From: Segatella copri
GTDB lineage: Bacteria; Bacteroidota; Bacteroidia; Bacteroidales; Bacteroidaceae
Direction: 5' to 3'
Length of the DNA: 64,000 nt
Assembly: GCF_002224675.1 (NCBI RefSeq)
Contig: NZ_NMPZ01000009.1
Coordinates: forward strand, 1 to 64,000
This document shows, piece by piece, positions 44,028-51,603 of this stretch. A program made the position numbers and the translations under genes. Under the pieces are notes generated by a model. That model had not been told where the DNA came from. It did not search any database and worked only from the letters and a program-made list of their open reading frames with translations. The first letter of the stretch is position 1; each line of letters starts with the position of its first letter.

Positions 44028-44528
44028 ATGAGAACAGAAGAATTCAACCATATCATCCTACCGATGCGCAGCAACTTGAAAGCGTATGCGCTAAGGTTGA
44101 CTGAGAGTGACGACAATGCCGAAGACCTCGTGCAGGAAGTCATGCTCAGGCTGTGGGACATGCGCCAGAATATCCAGGCAGAAGATAACCTCAAGGCGCT
44201 CGCCATCACCATCATGCGCAACAAGTTTTATGACCAGTGCCGACATGAGGAGCGGAACTTCACCACCGACAAGGTGATGGAAGTACCCATAGAAGACCGG
44301 CGGGCAGAGCAACGGGACGAGGTAAATCTCATCAAACAGATAGTGGCACAGCTCCCGCCCTTGCAGCAGCAGATATTCCGCATGAAGGAGATAGAAGGCT
44401 ATACTGCCGATGAAATCATGCAGATAACGGGATGCACAGCTGATAATCTCCGAAAGAATCTCTCCCGAGCCCGACTCAAAATCAGAGAGACCTATATGAA
44501 TATCGTGAAACAGAACAGAACAAAATAA
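44028..44528 (+). CDS. ECF-type RNA polymerase sigma factor
   Basis: A 166-residue sigma factor with only regions 2 and 4. Region 2 (about 8-75) has AYALRLTESDDNAEDLVQEV and LRLWDM; region 4 (about 105-160) has LPPLQQQIFRMKEIEGYTADEI and the helix-turn-helix NLRKNLSRARLKIRE. It opens a four-gene plus-strand run and is followed after 16 nt by a single-pass membrane protein that is probably its anti-sigma factor. It may transcribe its own operon; the upstream A+T-rich sequence shows no obvious Bacteroidota -7 box, which fits an alternative promoter. Confidence 0.93.
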   Translation: MRTEEFNHIILPMRSNLKAYALRLTESDDNAEDLVQEVMLRLWDMRQNIQAEDNLKALAITIMRNKFYDQCRHEERNFTTDKVMEVPIEDRRAEQRDEVNLIKQIVAQLPPLQQQIFRMKEIEGYTADEIMQITGCTADNLRKNLSRARLKIRETYMNIVKQNRTK

Positions 44529-44544
44529 AGAAGGAGGAAAGAAG

Positions 44545-45135
44545 ATGAACGATAAAATAAAAAGAATCGATGAATTCAAGAATACCAATGAATTCAAGAC
44601 GATACAGAACTTGCTCGACAAGTATATGGATGGAGCCACTTCCAATGAGGAAGAGGCAACGCTCAGAAAATATTTCGAAGAGCATGGCAATGATATTCCG
44701 GAAGAATGGGAATCCTATCGAGCCCTCTTCAGCTATATCGGATTCGAACAGATGAATCTTTCTCAAATTCTAAAAGAAGAAGAGAAGGAGATAGAAAAGG
44801 AGGATATTCTAGAAGATGAAGAAAAGAATATCCCAAAGAAAAAAGGAAAGGAAGAGGAAACTTCTCCAAAGAAGGAAACTTTTACAAAGAAGGAAGCTTC
44901 TCGCAGCAGATGGCTCAAATATTTCGGCACTTCTGTGGCAGCCGCCGCTATCATCGCATTCCTGATTGTGTGCATCCAGAAGATAGCCCAGCCTCAGCCT
45001 GAATGTTATGCGGTTATCGATGGAAAGGTTTATACCGACCAGGAGTTCGTTCATAACGAAGCCCTGGATGCCCTGGAAGATGTTTCGGCAGATTCCGAAG
45101 ATCCATTCAGTGCCCTGGATATGATGAAACAATAA
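44545..45135 (+). CDS. Probable anti-sigma factor, single-pass membrane protein
   Basis: 196 residues, not matching a named domain that I can see. The N-terminal 70 residues are helical with LLDKYMDGATSNEEEATLRKYF, a pattern common at the start of Bacteroidota anti-sigma partners. A highly charged Glu/Lys linker (about 75-125) follows, then one transmembrane helix (about 132-150) and a short outside tail ending FSALDMMKQ. Position directly after an ECF sigma gene supports the role. No zinc (HxxxCxxC) motif is present. Confidence 0.75.
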   Translation: MNDKIKRIDEFKNTNEFKTIQNLLDKYMDGATSNEEEATLRKYFEEHGNDIPEEWESYRALFSYIGFEQMNLSQILKEEEKEIEKEDILEDEEKNIPKKKGKEEETSPKKETFTKKEASRSRWLKYFGTSVAAAAIIAFLIVCIQKIAQPQPECYAVIDGKVYTDQEFVHNEALDALEDVSADSEDPFSALDMMKQ

Positions 45136-45201
45136 ATTCATCTTTTAGATGAAACAATCAATCAAACTATAAAGTATAATATATATAATAAGGTATAGAA
45201 T

Positions 45202-45648
45202 ATGAAACGATGCAACTTGATAAAACGCTTCTTCATCGGACTGCTTCTTATCGTGGTAGCCTCGATTTCGGCTAATGCCCAGGAGGGGCTGTACGTAAAA
45301 AGTATATTCCAACGCTTCGGACACGCCAAGGGATGCAAGATGGTTACGATGCAGAATACGCAACTCAAAGGTTACAAACTCAAGATATACAAGAGCCTGG
45401 TATATAAGTACCATGCCACGGAAATAGCCCACTATCTGAAGGCCGACCGCAAGGCTGCAAAGAAAATCAGAGAGGTGGTGGAGAATGGCAAGATGGTGAG
45501 CGGCTATTACATGATGGCCCCCTTGAGCAATGGAGACAACCGCTTTATCCTCTTCAGCAATCCGAGTGAAAGCAAGGGAACCGTGATTTATATCGAAGGC
45601 GACCTGTCGCCCAAAGATATCATGCAACTCTGCTATTCCAGAAGATAG
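45202..45648 (+). CDS. Exported protein of unknown function in the sigma operon
   Basis: 148 residues with a signal peptide (FFIGLLLIVVASISANAQ). The mature part is small, basic and beta/alpha mixed, with KMVTMQNTQLKGYKL and a C-terminal DLSPKDIMQLCYSRR. I think it resembles small proteins found in Bacteroides ECF sigma operons, but I cannot name the family securely. The start codon follows TATATATAATAAGGTATA, the same element that precedes trkH. Probably a periplasmic component of the stress response controlled by the sigma factor. Confidence 0.75.
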   Translation: MKRCNLIKRFFIGLLLIVVASISANAQEGLYVKSIFQRFGHAKGCKMVTMQNTQLKGYKLKIYKSLVYKYHATEIAHYLKADRKAAKKIREVVENGKMVSGYYMMAPLSNGDNRFILFSNPSESKGTVIYIEGDLSPKDIMQLCYSRR

Positions 45649-45711
45649 AAACAGCATCTTCCTACAGGAATCCTCTCAATAAGAATAAGAAACAACATAA
45701 AATAAAGTATT

Positions 45712-46614
45712 ATGAATATCAAAAACGTAATGATGATGGCTGCCATGATGCCAGCCTTCGCCCTTGCTGAAACCAACAGCAACAGTGCACCAGCCTCGGT
45801 AGAGGCTAACGACACCACAATCAGAGTGAACGACCAGAACATCGTCATCAGGCAGGATGGCGAACAGACTTCTGTGAAGATATATAAGATGAACGGCAAC
45901 GAGATGAACGAGATGACCAAGATTTCAGAAACCCAATTCGTAGATGGTCAGGAAGTAGAAAAGGTATTTGTCACCTCACCATTCATCCCTCAGACCTTGA
46001 GCAAGCGCAAGCGCAGTCTGGAGAGTCATTATCCAACCTTCTTCTTCGGCTGCAGCCAGTTGCCAGGCAGCAGGGGAAGCATGGGAGGCAACAACGAGAT
46101 GCACAGTCGCGACTCCAAGTCGTGGGAATGGGGCATCACCCTCACCAGTCTCTGCTTCCGCCTTTCCAACGAAATGGCGCTCACCTCCTCTCTCTCCATC
46201 GGACAGGTACACCACCATTTCAAGGACAATTATGTATTAAGCACCGAAAACGGGGTATCGGCAATGACTCCGATAGAAGGCGAAACGCTGAAGAAAAGCT
46301 ATATCAGCTACAATGTGCTCCGCCTGCCTATCATGCTGGAGTGGCAGAAGCGCATAGGATGCCATGATGCATTCCTGGCGTTAGGTCCATCGGTAGAATA
46401 CCGCTGGCATGAGCATTCCCGCTACTTCATCGGAAAGCACAAGCATACCGAAACGGGCGATATCAACCTCAACCCTATCGGCCTGAACCTGGAAGCCCGT
46501 GCCGGCTACTCAGGAGTGATGCTCTACGCCCGTGCCGGAGTAACCCCGCTGCTCAAGAAGACCAAGGCTCCCGAGTGCTACCCGATGACCATCGGCTTAG
46601 GATTCAGATTGTAA
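45712..46614 (+). CDS. Outer-membrane beta-barrel protein (PorT-like)
   Basis: 300 residues beginning with a signal peptide (MMMAAMMPAFALAE). Residues 40-100 are polar, with the repeated NEMNEMTKI; the rest alternates hydrophobic residues as in a small eight-strand barrel: WEWGITLTSLCFRLS, NVLRLPIMLEWQ, EARAGYSGVMLYARAGV, and the end MTIGLGFRL with a terminal aromatic-type strand. It closes the sigma-factor run and is likely the envelope output or stress sensor. A terminator follows. Confidence 0.8.
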   Translation: MNIKNVMMMAAMMPAFALAETNSNSAPASVEANDTTIRVNDQNIVIRQDGEQTSVKIYKMNGNEMNEMTKISETQFVDGQEVEKVFVTSPFIPQTLSKRKRSLESHYPTFFFGCSQLPGSRGSMGGNNEMHSRDSKSWEWGITLTSLCFRLSNEMALTSSLSIGQVHHHFKDNYVLSTENGVSAMTPIEGETLKKSYISYNVLRLPIMLEWQKRIGCHDAFLALGPSVEYRWHEHSRYFIGKHKHTETGDINLNPIGLNLEARAGYSGVMLYARAGVTPLLKKTKAPECYPMTIGLGFRL

Positions 46615-46665
46615 CATAGCTGCAATGTAGCAGAAATATAGCTGTAATGTAGCAAAACATAACTG

Positions 46666-46711
46666 AAACTGTCCCCATCTGAAACACCCATTCAGATGAG
46701 GACAGTTTTTT
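46666..46711 (+). terminator. Terminator (CTGAAACTGTCCCC family)
   Basis: AAACTGTCCCCATCTGAA (46666-46683) pairs with TTCAGATGAGGACAGTTTT (from 46691) and is followed by a T-run. Close relative of 42204-42250. Confidence 0.9.
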
Positions 46712-46716
46712 ATTCT

Positions 46717-46776
46717 GCCAAATTCGGGAATTAAAAACGGCCAAATTCGGGAAAAATATTCGGCCAAATTCGGGAA
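46717..46776. repeat. Three 23-bp-spaced repeats upstream of metY
   Basis: GCCAAATTCGGGAA at 46717-46730, 46740-46753 and 46763-46776, exact copies 23 bp apart, followed by further partial matches (TGCCCGAAT at about 46802). They lie about 90 bp upstream of the metY promoter. Confidence 0.9.
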
Positions 46777-46848
46777 TTTTGCCCATTTTTCTGCTAAAAA
46801 ATGCCCGAATACCACAAACGTGGTAGCAGGAATACTACTCATATGCTA

Positions 46849-46879
46849 TTTCAGAATCCAAAAAATCGCCGTACCTTTG
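46849..46879 (+). promoter_or_regulatory. Promoter of metY-cysK
   Basis: TACCTTTG (46872-46879) preceded by TTTC (46849-46852) at 19-nt spacing. The leader is about 95 nt. A short CCAC-AAAC-GTGG hairpin lies just upstream, near 46812. I see no riboswitch I can name. Confidence 0.65.
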
Positions 46880-46981
46880 CAGCGTCAATCAGAACAAACA
46901 GTCTATCTGATTTCTGGGCGGCAATTTATATAAATGAATAAGATTGAATATTAACGTAAAATTAAAGAAAGGACATAGATT

Positions 46982-48277
46982 ATGAGTACAGAAAAGAAAC
47001 TTCGCTTTGAGACACTTCAGTTGCATGTAGGTCAGGAAAATCCAGATCCAGCTACCGACGCACGTGCGGTGCCTATCTACCAGACCACAAGTTACGTGTT
47101 CCGCAACTCTCAGCACGCTGCCGATCGCTTCGGACTCCGTGACGCAGGTAACATCTATGGTCGCTTGACCAACTCTACTCAGGGTGTATTCGAAGACCGT
47201 GTAGCTGCCCTCGAAGGTGGTGTAGCCGGTTTGGCTGTCGCTTCTGGTGCTGCCGCCGTTACCTACGCTCTGCAGAACATCCTTCAGAATGGCGACCACA
47301 TCGTAGCTGCCGACAACATCTATGGTGGTACTTATAACCTCATCACTCATACATTATCCACACAGGGTGTAAGCTACACCATCGTGGATCCTCGCAACTT
47401 CGAGCAGGTAGAGGCTGCCATCCAGGACAATACCAAGGCACTCTATGCAGAGACCTTCGGAAACCCTAACTCTGATGTAACCGATATCGATAAGTTGGCA
47501 GAGATTGCTCATCGCCACAACATCCCATTGATTATCGATAATACCTTCGGCACCCCATACCTCATCCGTCCTATCGAGCACGGAGCAGATATCGTGGTTC
47601 ACTCTGCAACCAAGTTCATCGGCGGTCACGGTTCATCTCTCGGTGGTGTCATCGTAGATGGCGGTAAGTTCGACTGGAAGGCAAATGCCGACAAGTTCCC
47701 TACTCTCGCTAAGCCAGACCCATCTTATCATGGTGCCGTATTCGCAGATGTAGCCGGAGCAGCAGCCTTCGTAACCAGAATCCGTGCGGTCATCCTTCGT
47801 GATACCGGTGCAACCATCTCTCCATTCAATGCCTGGATTCTTCTTCAGGGCTTGGAGACATTGAGCCTCCGTGTAGAGCGTCACGTTCAGAATGCATTGA
47901 AGGTGGTAGAGTATCTGGAGAATAACCCTAAGGTGGCTAAGGTTAATCACCCAGCCGTTCCTTCTCATCCAGACCACGAACTTTACAAGAAGCTCTTCCC
48001 TAACGGCGGTGGTTCTATCTTCACCTTCGATATCAAGGGCGGCGAGAAAGAGGCATGGGAGTTCATCGACCACCTGCGCATCTTCTCTTTGCTGGCTAAC
48101 GTAGCCGACGTGAAGTCACTGGTTATCCACCCAGCAACAACCACTCACTCTCAGTTGAGCCCAGAGGAATTGGAGGAGCAGCACATCTATCCTTCTACCG
48201 TTCGATTGAGCATCGGTATCGAGAACATCGACGACCTGATTGAGGCACTCGATGAGGCATTTACCTACGTAAAGTAA
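46982..48277 (+). CDS. metY: O-acetylhomoserine sulfhydrylase (O-acetylhomoserine aminocarboxypropyltransferase)
   Basis: PLP enzyme of the Cys/Met metabolism family that makes homocysteine from O-acetylhomoserine and sulfide. 431 residues, longer than MetB/MetC as expected for MetY. The PLP lysine is K211 in VVHSATKFIGGHG; phosphate-binding and substrate blocks are SGAAAVTYAL near 88, DNIYGGTYNL near 111 and ETFGNPNSDVTDI near 157. It is followed by cysK after 32 nt; together they fix sulfide into homocysteine and cysteine. Confidence 0.94.
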   Translation: MSTEKKLRFETLQLHVGQENPDPATDARAVPIYQTTSYVFRNSQHAADRFGLRDAGNIYGRLTNSTQGVFEDRVAALEGGVAGLAVASGAAAVTYALQNILQNGDHIVAADNIYGGTYNLITHTLSTQGVSYTIVDPRNFEQVEAAIQDNTKALYAETFGNPNSDVTDIDKLAEIAHRHNIPLIIDNTFGTPYLIRPIEHGADIVVHSATKFIGGHGSSLGGVIVDGGKFDWKANADKFPTLAKPDPSYHGAVFADVAGAAAFVTRIRAVILRDTGATISPFNAWILLQGLETLSLRVERHVQNALKVVEYLENNPKVAKVNHPAVPSHPDHELYKKLFPNGGGSIFTFDIKGGEKEAWEFIDHLRIFSLLANVADVKSLVIHPATTTHSQLSPEELEEQHIYPSTVRLSIGIENIDDLIEALDEAFTYVK

Positions 48278-48309
48278 ATATTATTAATGATTTAAATTAG
48301 AGTACAGTT

Positions 48310-49257
48310 ATGGCAAAGATATATAAGCAGATTACTGATTTAATCGGTAAGACCCCATTGGTAGAATTGGGTAAGTATTCAGCATCCAAGGGTTTGGAGA
48401 CTCCTGTAATTGCCAAGGTAGAATTCTTCAATCCTGGCGGAAGCGTAAAGGATCGTGTCGCACTTGCGATGATCGAAGACGCTGAGCAGAAGGGCATCCT
48501 GAAACCAGGTGCCACCATCATCGAACCAACCAGCGGTAACACGGGTGTAGGTTTGGCTCTGGTATCAGCCGTAAAGGGCTACCACCTCATCCTCACCATG
48601 CCTGAAACCATGAGCGTGGAGCGCAGAAACCTGGTGAAGGCTTACGGTGCTGAAGTGAGATTGACCAGCGGTAAGGACGGAATGCCTGGCGCCATCAAGG
48701 CTGCCGAGGAACTCCGTGATTCCATTCCGGGTTCCGTGATTCTGGGACAGTTTACCAACCCAGCCAATCCTGCCAAGCACTATGCCACAACTGGACCAGA
48801 AATCTGGGCTGATACCGATGGCGAGATTGATATCTTCGTAGCCGGTGTAGGAACAGGCGGAACCATTTCGGGTATCGCCAAGTACCTGAAGGAGCAGAAT
48901 CCTAACGTGAAGGTGATTGCCGTAGAGCCTGCCACATCGCCTGTATTGAACGGCGGACAGAGCGGTCCTCACAAGATTCAGGGCATCGGTGCCGGTTTCA
49001 TTCCAGAGACCTACTCTTCAGAATTCATCGATGAGGTATTGGATATTCAGAACGATGATGCCATCAAGGCAGGTCGTGATTTGGCTCAGACCGAGGGCCT
49101 CTTGGTAGGAATCTCATCAGGTGCCGCCGCCTTTGCAGCCACCGAGATTGCGAAGCGTCCAGAGAACAAGGGCAAGAAGATTGTTGCCCTCTTGCCAGAT
49201 ACTGGCGAGCGTTATTTAAGCACTGTACTCTATGCTTTCGAGGAGTATCCACTCTAA
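48310..49257 (+). CDS. cysK: Cysteine synthase A (O-acetylserine sulfhydrylase)
   Basis: PLP enzyme forming cysteine from O-acetylserine and sulfide. 315 residues, normal. The PLP lysine is K47 in NPGGSVKDRVA; the substrate loop is EPTSGNTGVGLA near 70, the PLP phosphate loop GVGTGGTISGI near 180, and the closing SSGAAAFAA near 270. Second gene of the metY operon. Ends before two hairpins. Confidence 0.96.
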   Translation: MAKIYKQITDLIGKTPLVELGKYSASKGLETPVIAKVEFFNPGGSVKDRVALAMIEDAEQKGILKPGATIIEPTSGNTGVGLALVSAVKGYHLILTMPETMSVERRNLVKAYGAEVRLTSGKDGMPGAIKAAEELRDSIPGSVILGQFTNPANPAKHYATTGPEIWADTDGEIDIFVAGVGTGGTISGIAKYLKEQNPNVKVIAVEPATSPVLNGGQSGPHKIQGIGAGFIPETYSSEFIDEVLDIQNDDAIKAGRDLAQTEGLLVGISSGAAAFAATEIAKRPENKGKKIVALLPDTGERYLSTVLYAFEEYPL

Positions 49258-49303
49258 TTCACATTCGGATATTTTCTGACGGAAGCGAAATCTATCATAA
49301 TTT

Positions 49304-49333
49304 CCCCAACCCGCTTTTCTTAGCGGGTTGGGG
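49304..49333 (+). terminator. Hairpin after cysK
   Basis: CCCCAACCCGC (49304-49314) and GCGGGTTGGGG (49323-49333), a perfect 11-bp stem with an 8-nt loop. No long T-run follows on the plus strand. Confidence 0.75.
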
Positions 49334-49365
49334 ATTTGCATTTCCCAAAACTTCATATAAAAAAG

Positions 49366-49413
49366 AGGGGCAGCTTCAGTTGAATGTCTGAAAAAACAAC
49401 TGAAACTGCCCCT
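49366..49413. terminator. Hairpin between cysK and the DUF3987-like gene
   Basis: AGGGGCAGCTTCAGTTG (49366-49382) and CAACTGAAACTGCCCCT (49397-49413) form a 17-bp stem with one mismatch. The right arm belongs to the CTGAAACTG terminator family. On the minus strand it ends the gene at 49443. Confidence 0.8.
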
Positions 49414-49442
49414 ATCTGAGAGCATCTTATTCTACTTTTCGA

Positions 49443-50783
49443 CTATGCTTTTCCGAAAGCACTCTTGCGGAAAAGCGTCTTTCTGCTCACCACATCATAT
49501 TCCAGATACCCCCGCTTCATCCAGCTCTTCAGCATCTCCCGGGTACCGCCAGGCTTCAGGTTGGCCTCGTCACGAAGCTTTTCCAATGCCTCCCAGGTAA
49601 AATCATCAGGCAATTGCTGGAGAAGATTCTGCGGACCGCGGGAGGTGAAACGCTGATGTCTCTCATCATCTATCAGATCCCAAAAGAAGCGCATCTTGCA
49701 CCACAGATCATAATGCAGCGACCAGCGGATGAAATCATCTATCTCATCCTCCCACTTGCAACCGTTTGCCACATAGAGCACACAAGCCTTGAGATAAGCT
49801 ATCACGAGAGCACGGAATGAGAAATTCTCGTAGATGCGGTCCTGACTGCAGATAGAGAAATCACGACATTCCTCCATGAGTTCGTTGATGAGACGGACGG
49901 CCTGAGGACAGTCTATCTTGCCGCGCACCTTGCACAGGCGATTGATGTAAGGACGAAGCTCCTCATCGAATGCCTCATCATAATCGCCATACACCGGCAT
50001 ATCAGAACCGATTTCACGGGGCGGAATGGTACAGAAATTGATGCGGGAGAGCGGACCATCTGATACCACCTTCTTGAAGAACTGACGACCGTGACCGATG
50101 GTGGTACAGGCATTCCAGTTATAGAGGATGTGTACCCTTTCGTTCACAGAACCGGGCATAGCGCGGGTCTGCCCGAAGGAGTTACCGGGGTCAAAGGCGA
50201 GGCACATGATAGTCCATTTTCTGCCTCTCTGCTTGCCCTTTCCGCCATCCTCGATGGCATCCCACTGATCAATCTCGTTCATGTTGGAGTAGAGGAAATG
50301 GCCCTTGGCATCATACATTCGCTGCACGAAGGCTGCCGAAGTCATGTCCGGATCCACTTCCTGCACCATCAGGTCGGTAGGACGCTTCGGCTTATACTTG
50401 TGCGTACCCATCGTATTCACCTCCAGCTTCCACTCTTTCTCTCGCTGCAGGTTCACCTCATCCCGCTTGCGGATATCGGCCATGATGTGATTAATCGGAG
50501 CATTCACGCAGCTCTTTCCTGCACCTGTGGGGGCCATGAGCACGTTCATCAGTGTTGCTTCGTGTTCTACACCATCTACATACTCGAAGCTTACCTGATA
50601 GAGGTGGGCGGCGAGAGATGGGAATACGGCATGAGCCACGGCTGGCTTGTAGATGTCAGGGGTACGACTCACTAGGAGCTTGATAAGCGATGGCAGTTTT
50701 TCCGGCATCGCAGGGGGAAGTTCCTCTTCCTCCTCTTCGTCTTCAAACAAAAGATCTTTCTGATTCTCTTTGTTTTCTTCCAT
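49443..50783 (-). CDS. DUF3987-like P-loop protein (primase-helicase relative), orphan
   Basis: 446 residues. An acidic N-terminus (DLLFEDEEEEEELPP) precedes a P-loop, APTGAGKS at 84-91, in the setting LMNVLMAPTGAGKS common to DUF3987 proteins of Bacteroides mobile elements. Other blocks: LYSNMNEIDQWD near 165 (Walker B-like acidic cluster) and KCRVRGKIDCPQAVRLINELM-type region near 290, then a winged-helix-like C-terminus (TWEALEKLRDEANLKPGGTREML). No VirE or primase domain is joined to it, and no phage or plasmid gene adjoins it on the right except the integrated element. It may be a domesticated or stranded mobile-element gene. Family call is moderate. Confidence 0.7.
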   Translation of the reverse strand: MEENKENQKDLLFEDEEEEEELPPAMPEKLPSLIKLLVSRTPDIYKPAVAHAVFPSLAAHLYQVSFEYVDGVEHEATLMNVLMAPTGAGKSCVNAPINHIMADIRKRDEVNLQREKEWKLEVNTMGTHKYKPKRPTDLMVQEVDPDMTSAAFVQRMYDAKGHFLYSNMNEIDQWDAIEDGGKGKQRGRKWTIMCLAFDPGNSFGQTRAMPGSVNERVHILYNWNACTTIGHGRQFFKKVVSDGPLSRINFCTIPPREIGSDMPVYGDYDEAFDEELRPYINRLCKVRGKIDCPQAVRLINELMEECRDFSICSQDRIYENFSFRALVIAYLKACVLYVANGCKWEDEIDDFIRWSLHYDLWCKMRFFWDLIDDERHQRFTSRGPQNLLQQLPDDFTWEALEKLRDEANLKPGGTREMLKSWMKRGYLEYDVVSRKTLFRKSAFGKA

Positions 50784-51192
50784 TTTGTTTAGTATTTATT
50801 AGTTGACGGTTGAAGTTATTTTCAACACACCACAAAATTACGAAAAATATCCAAGACCACCAAACGTTTCCGCAAGTTTCTACTCATATCAGGAATCTTT
50901 CTACTCCCATTGAGATTTTTCCTACTCACATAGGGACAGTATCACTTATTTCAAGATACATCAATCTATCATTCTTCATAACATAAGCTATATTATATAT
51001 AGATAATATTATTTATAATATATATTATATAGTATATATATAGATATCTATATATTAATATATTATATACTTATAAGAATATAATATATCCTATATATGA
51101 AAGAGAAGCGCAAAGAAGATTAATATCTTTACATTTTAACAACCTTAATAAATCTTACCTATCTCTACCCTATGGTTTAATGTCCATTTGAA
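50784..51192. other. Gene-free A+T-rich stretch
   Basis: No gene seen. Bases about 50990-51100 are almost only A and T, a long TATA-type run able to fold on itself. The first 60 bases hold the leader of the minus-strand gene. Nothing else is identifiable. Confidence 0.7.
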
Positions 51193-51212
51193 AAACTGAA
51201 ACTGCCCCCATG
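51193..51212 (+). terminator. Left half of a broken terminator
   Basis: AAAACTGAAACTGCCCCCAT is the left arm of the family at 42204 and 46666, but no matching right arm follows; it runs into ATTCCATCATTT. It may mark the left junction of the integrated element. Confidence 0.45.
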
Positions 51213-51247
51213 TGATTCCATCATTTAAACGAAGAGTTATTGATAAG

Positions 51248-51546
51248 AAAACATTGAGTGATGCGGCACAAAACATTGAGTTGTCACCCAAGAAATTACG
51301 AGTTAGGATTATTAACATAAAGCTCTAAAGCAGCCAAAGGAGAATAAGAGAGGTTGGAACGTAAACAGTTGGGAATGAGTAGATTTGCACAAAGTTGCCA
51401 AATCGACATAAAGCAAGCGAGTGAGGAATATTGAAGTAGTTCAGTTACTAAATCGTGAGCCACAGTTACCTATGCAAAGCAGGTAACAATGCGGAAAGGC
51501 AACTTTGTGCATCAACGGATTTTATTGCACTGATTCTCAATGTTTT
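51248..51546. repeat. Nested inverted repeats upstream of integrase 1
   Basis: AAAACATTGAG at 51248-51258 and 51270-51280 pairs with CTCAATGTTTT (51536-51546). Inside, GCACAAAGTTGCC (51387-51399) pairs with GGCAACTTTGTGC (51498-51510). Innermost, GTTACCT (51465-51471) pairs with AGGTAAC (51481-51487). No ORF is evident. Possible recombinase arm sites or a structured RNA. Confidence 0.75.
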
Positions 51547-51557
51547 GCGTATCAAGG

Positions 51558-51603
51558 AACGCTTACAAAATGATTATATTTGCACACTCAAAATGTAAGC
51601 GTT
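51558..51603 (+). promoter_or_regulatory. Inverted repeat flanking the integrase 1 promoter
   Basis: AACGCTTACA (51558-51567) and TGTAAGCGTT (51594-51603) are exact complements on either side of a -7 box TATATTTG (51575-51582). The right arm ends at the base before the ATG. This looks like an operator or a recombinase-binding site. Confidence 0.7.

Noticed and set aside
46604..46842. Minus-strand frames reading through the 23-bp repeats
   Set aside because: They arise from the repeated GCCAAATTCGGGAA and the terminator; no start signal or family match.
46880..46981. Sulfur riboswitch in the metY leader
   Set aside because: The leader is only about 95 nt and I see no SAM-riboswitch pattern or terminator-antiterminator pair.
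50990..51100. Possible replication origin in the extreme A+T run
   Set aside because: No DnaA-box cluster or origin-linked gene seen; the run is simple TA sequence.
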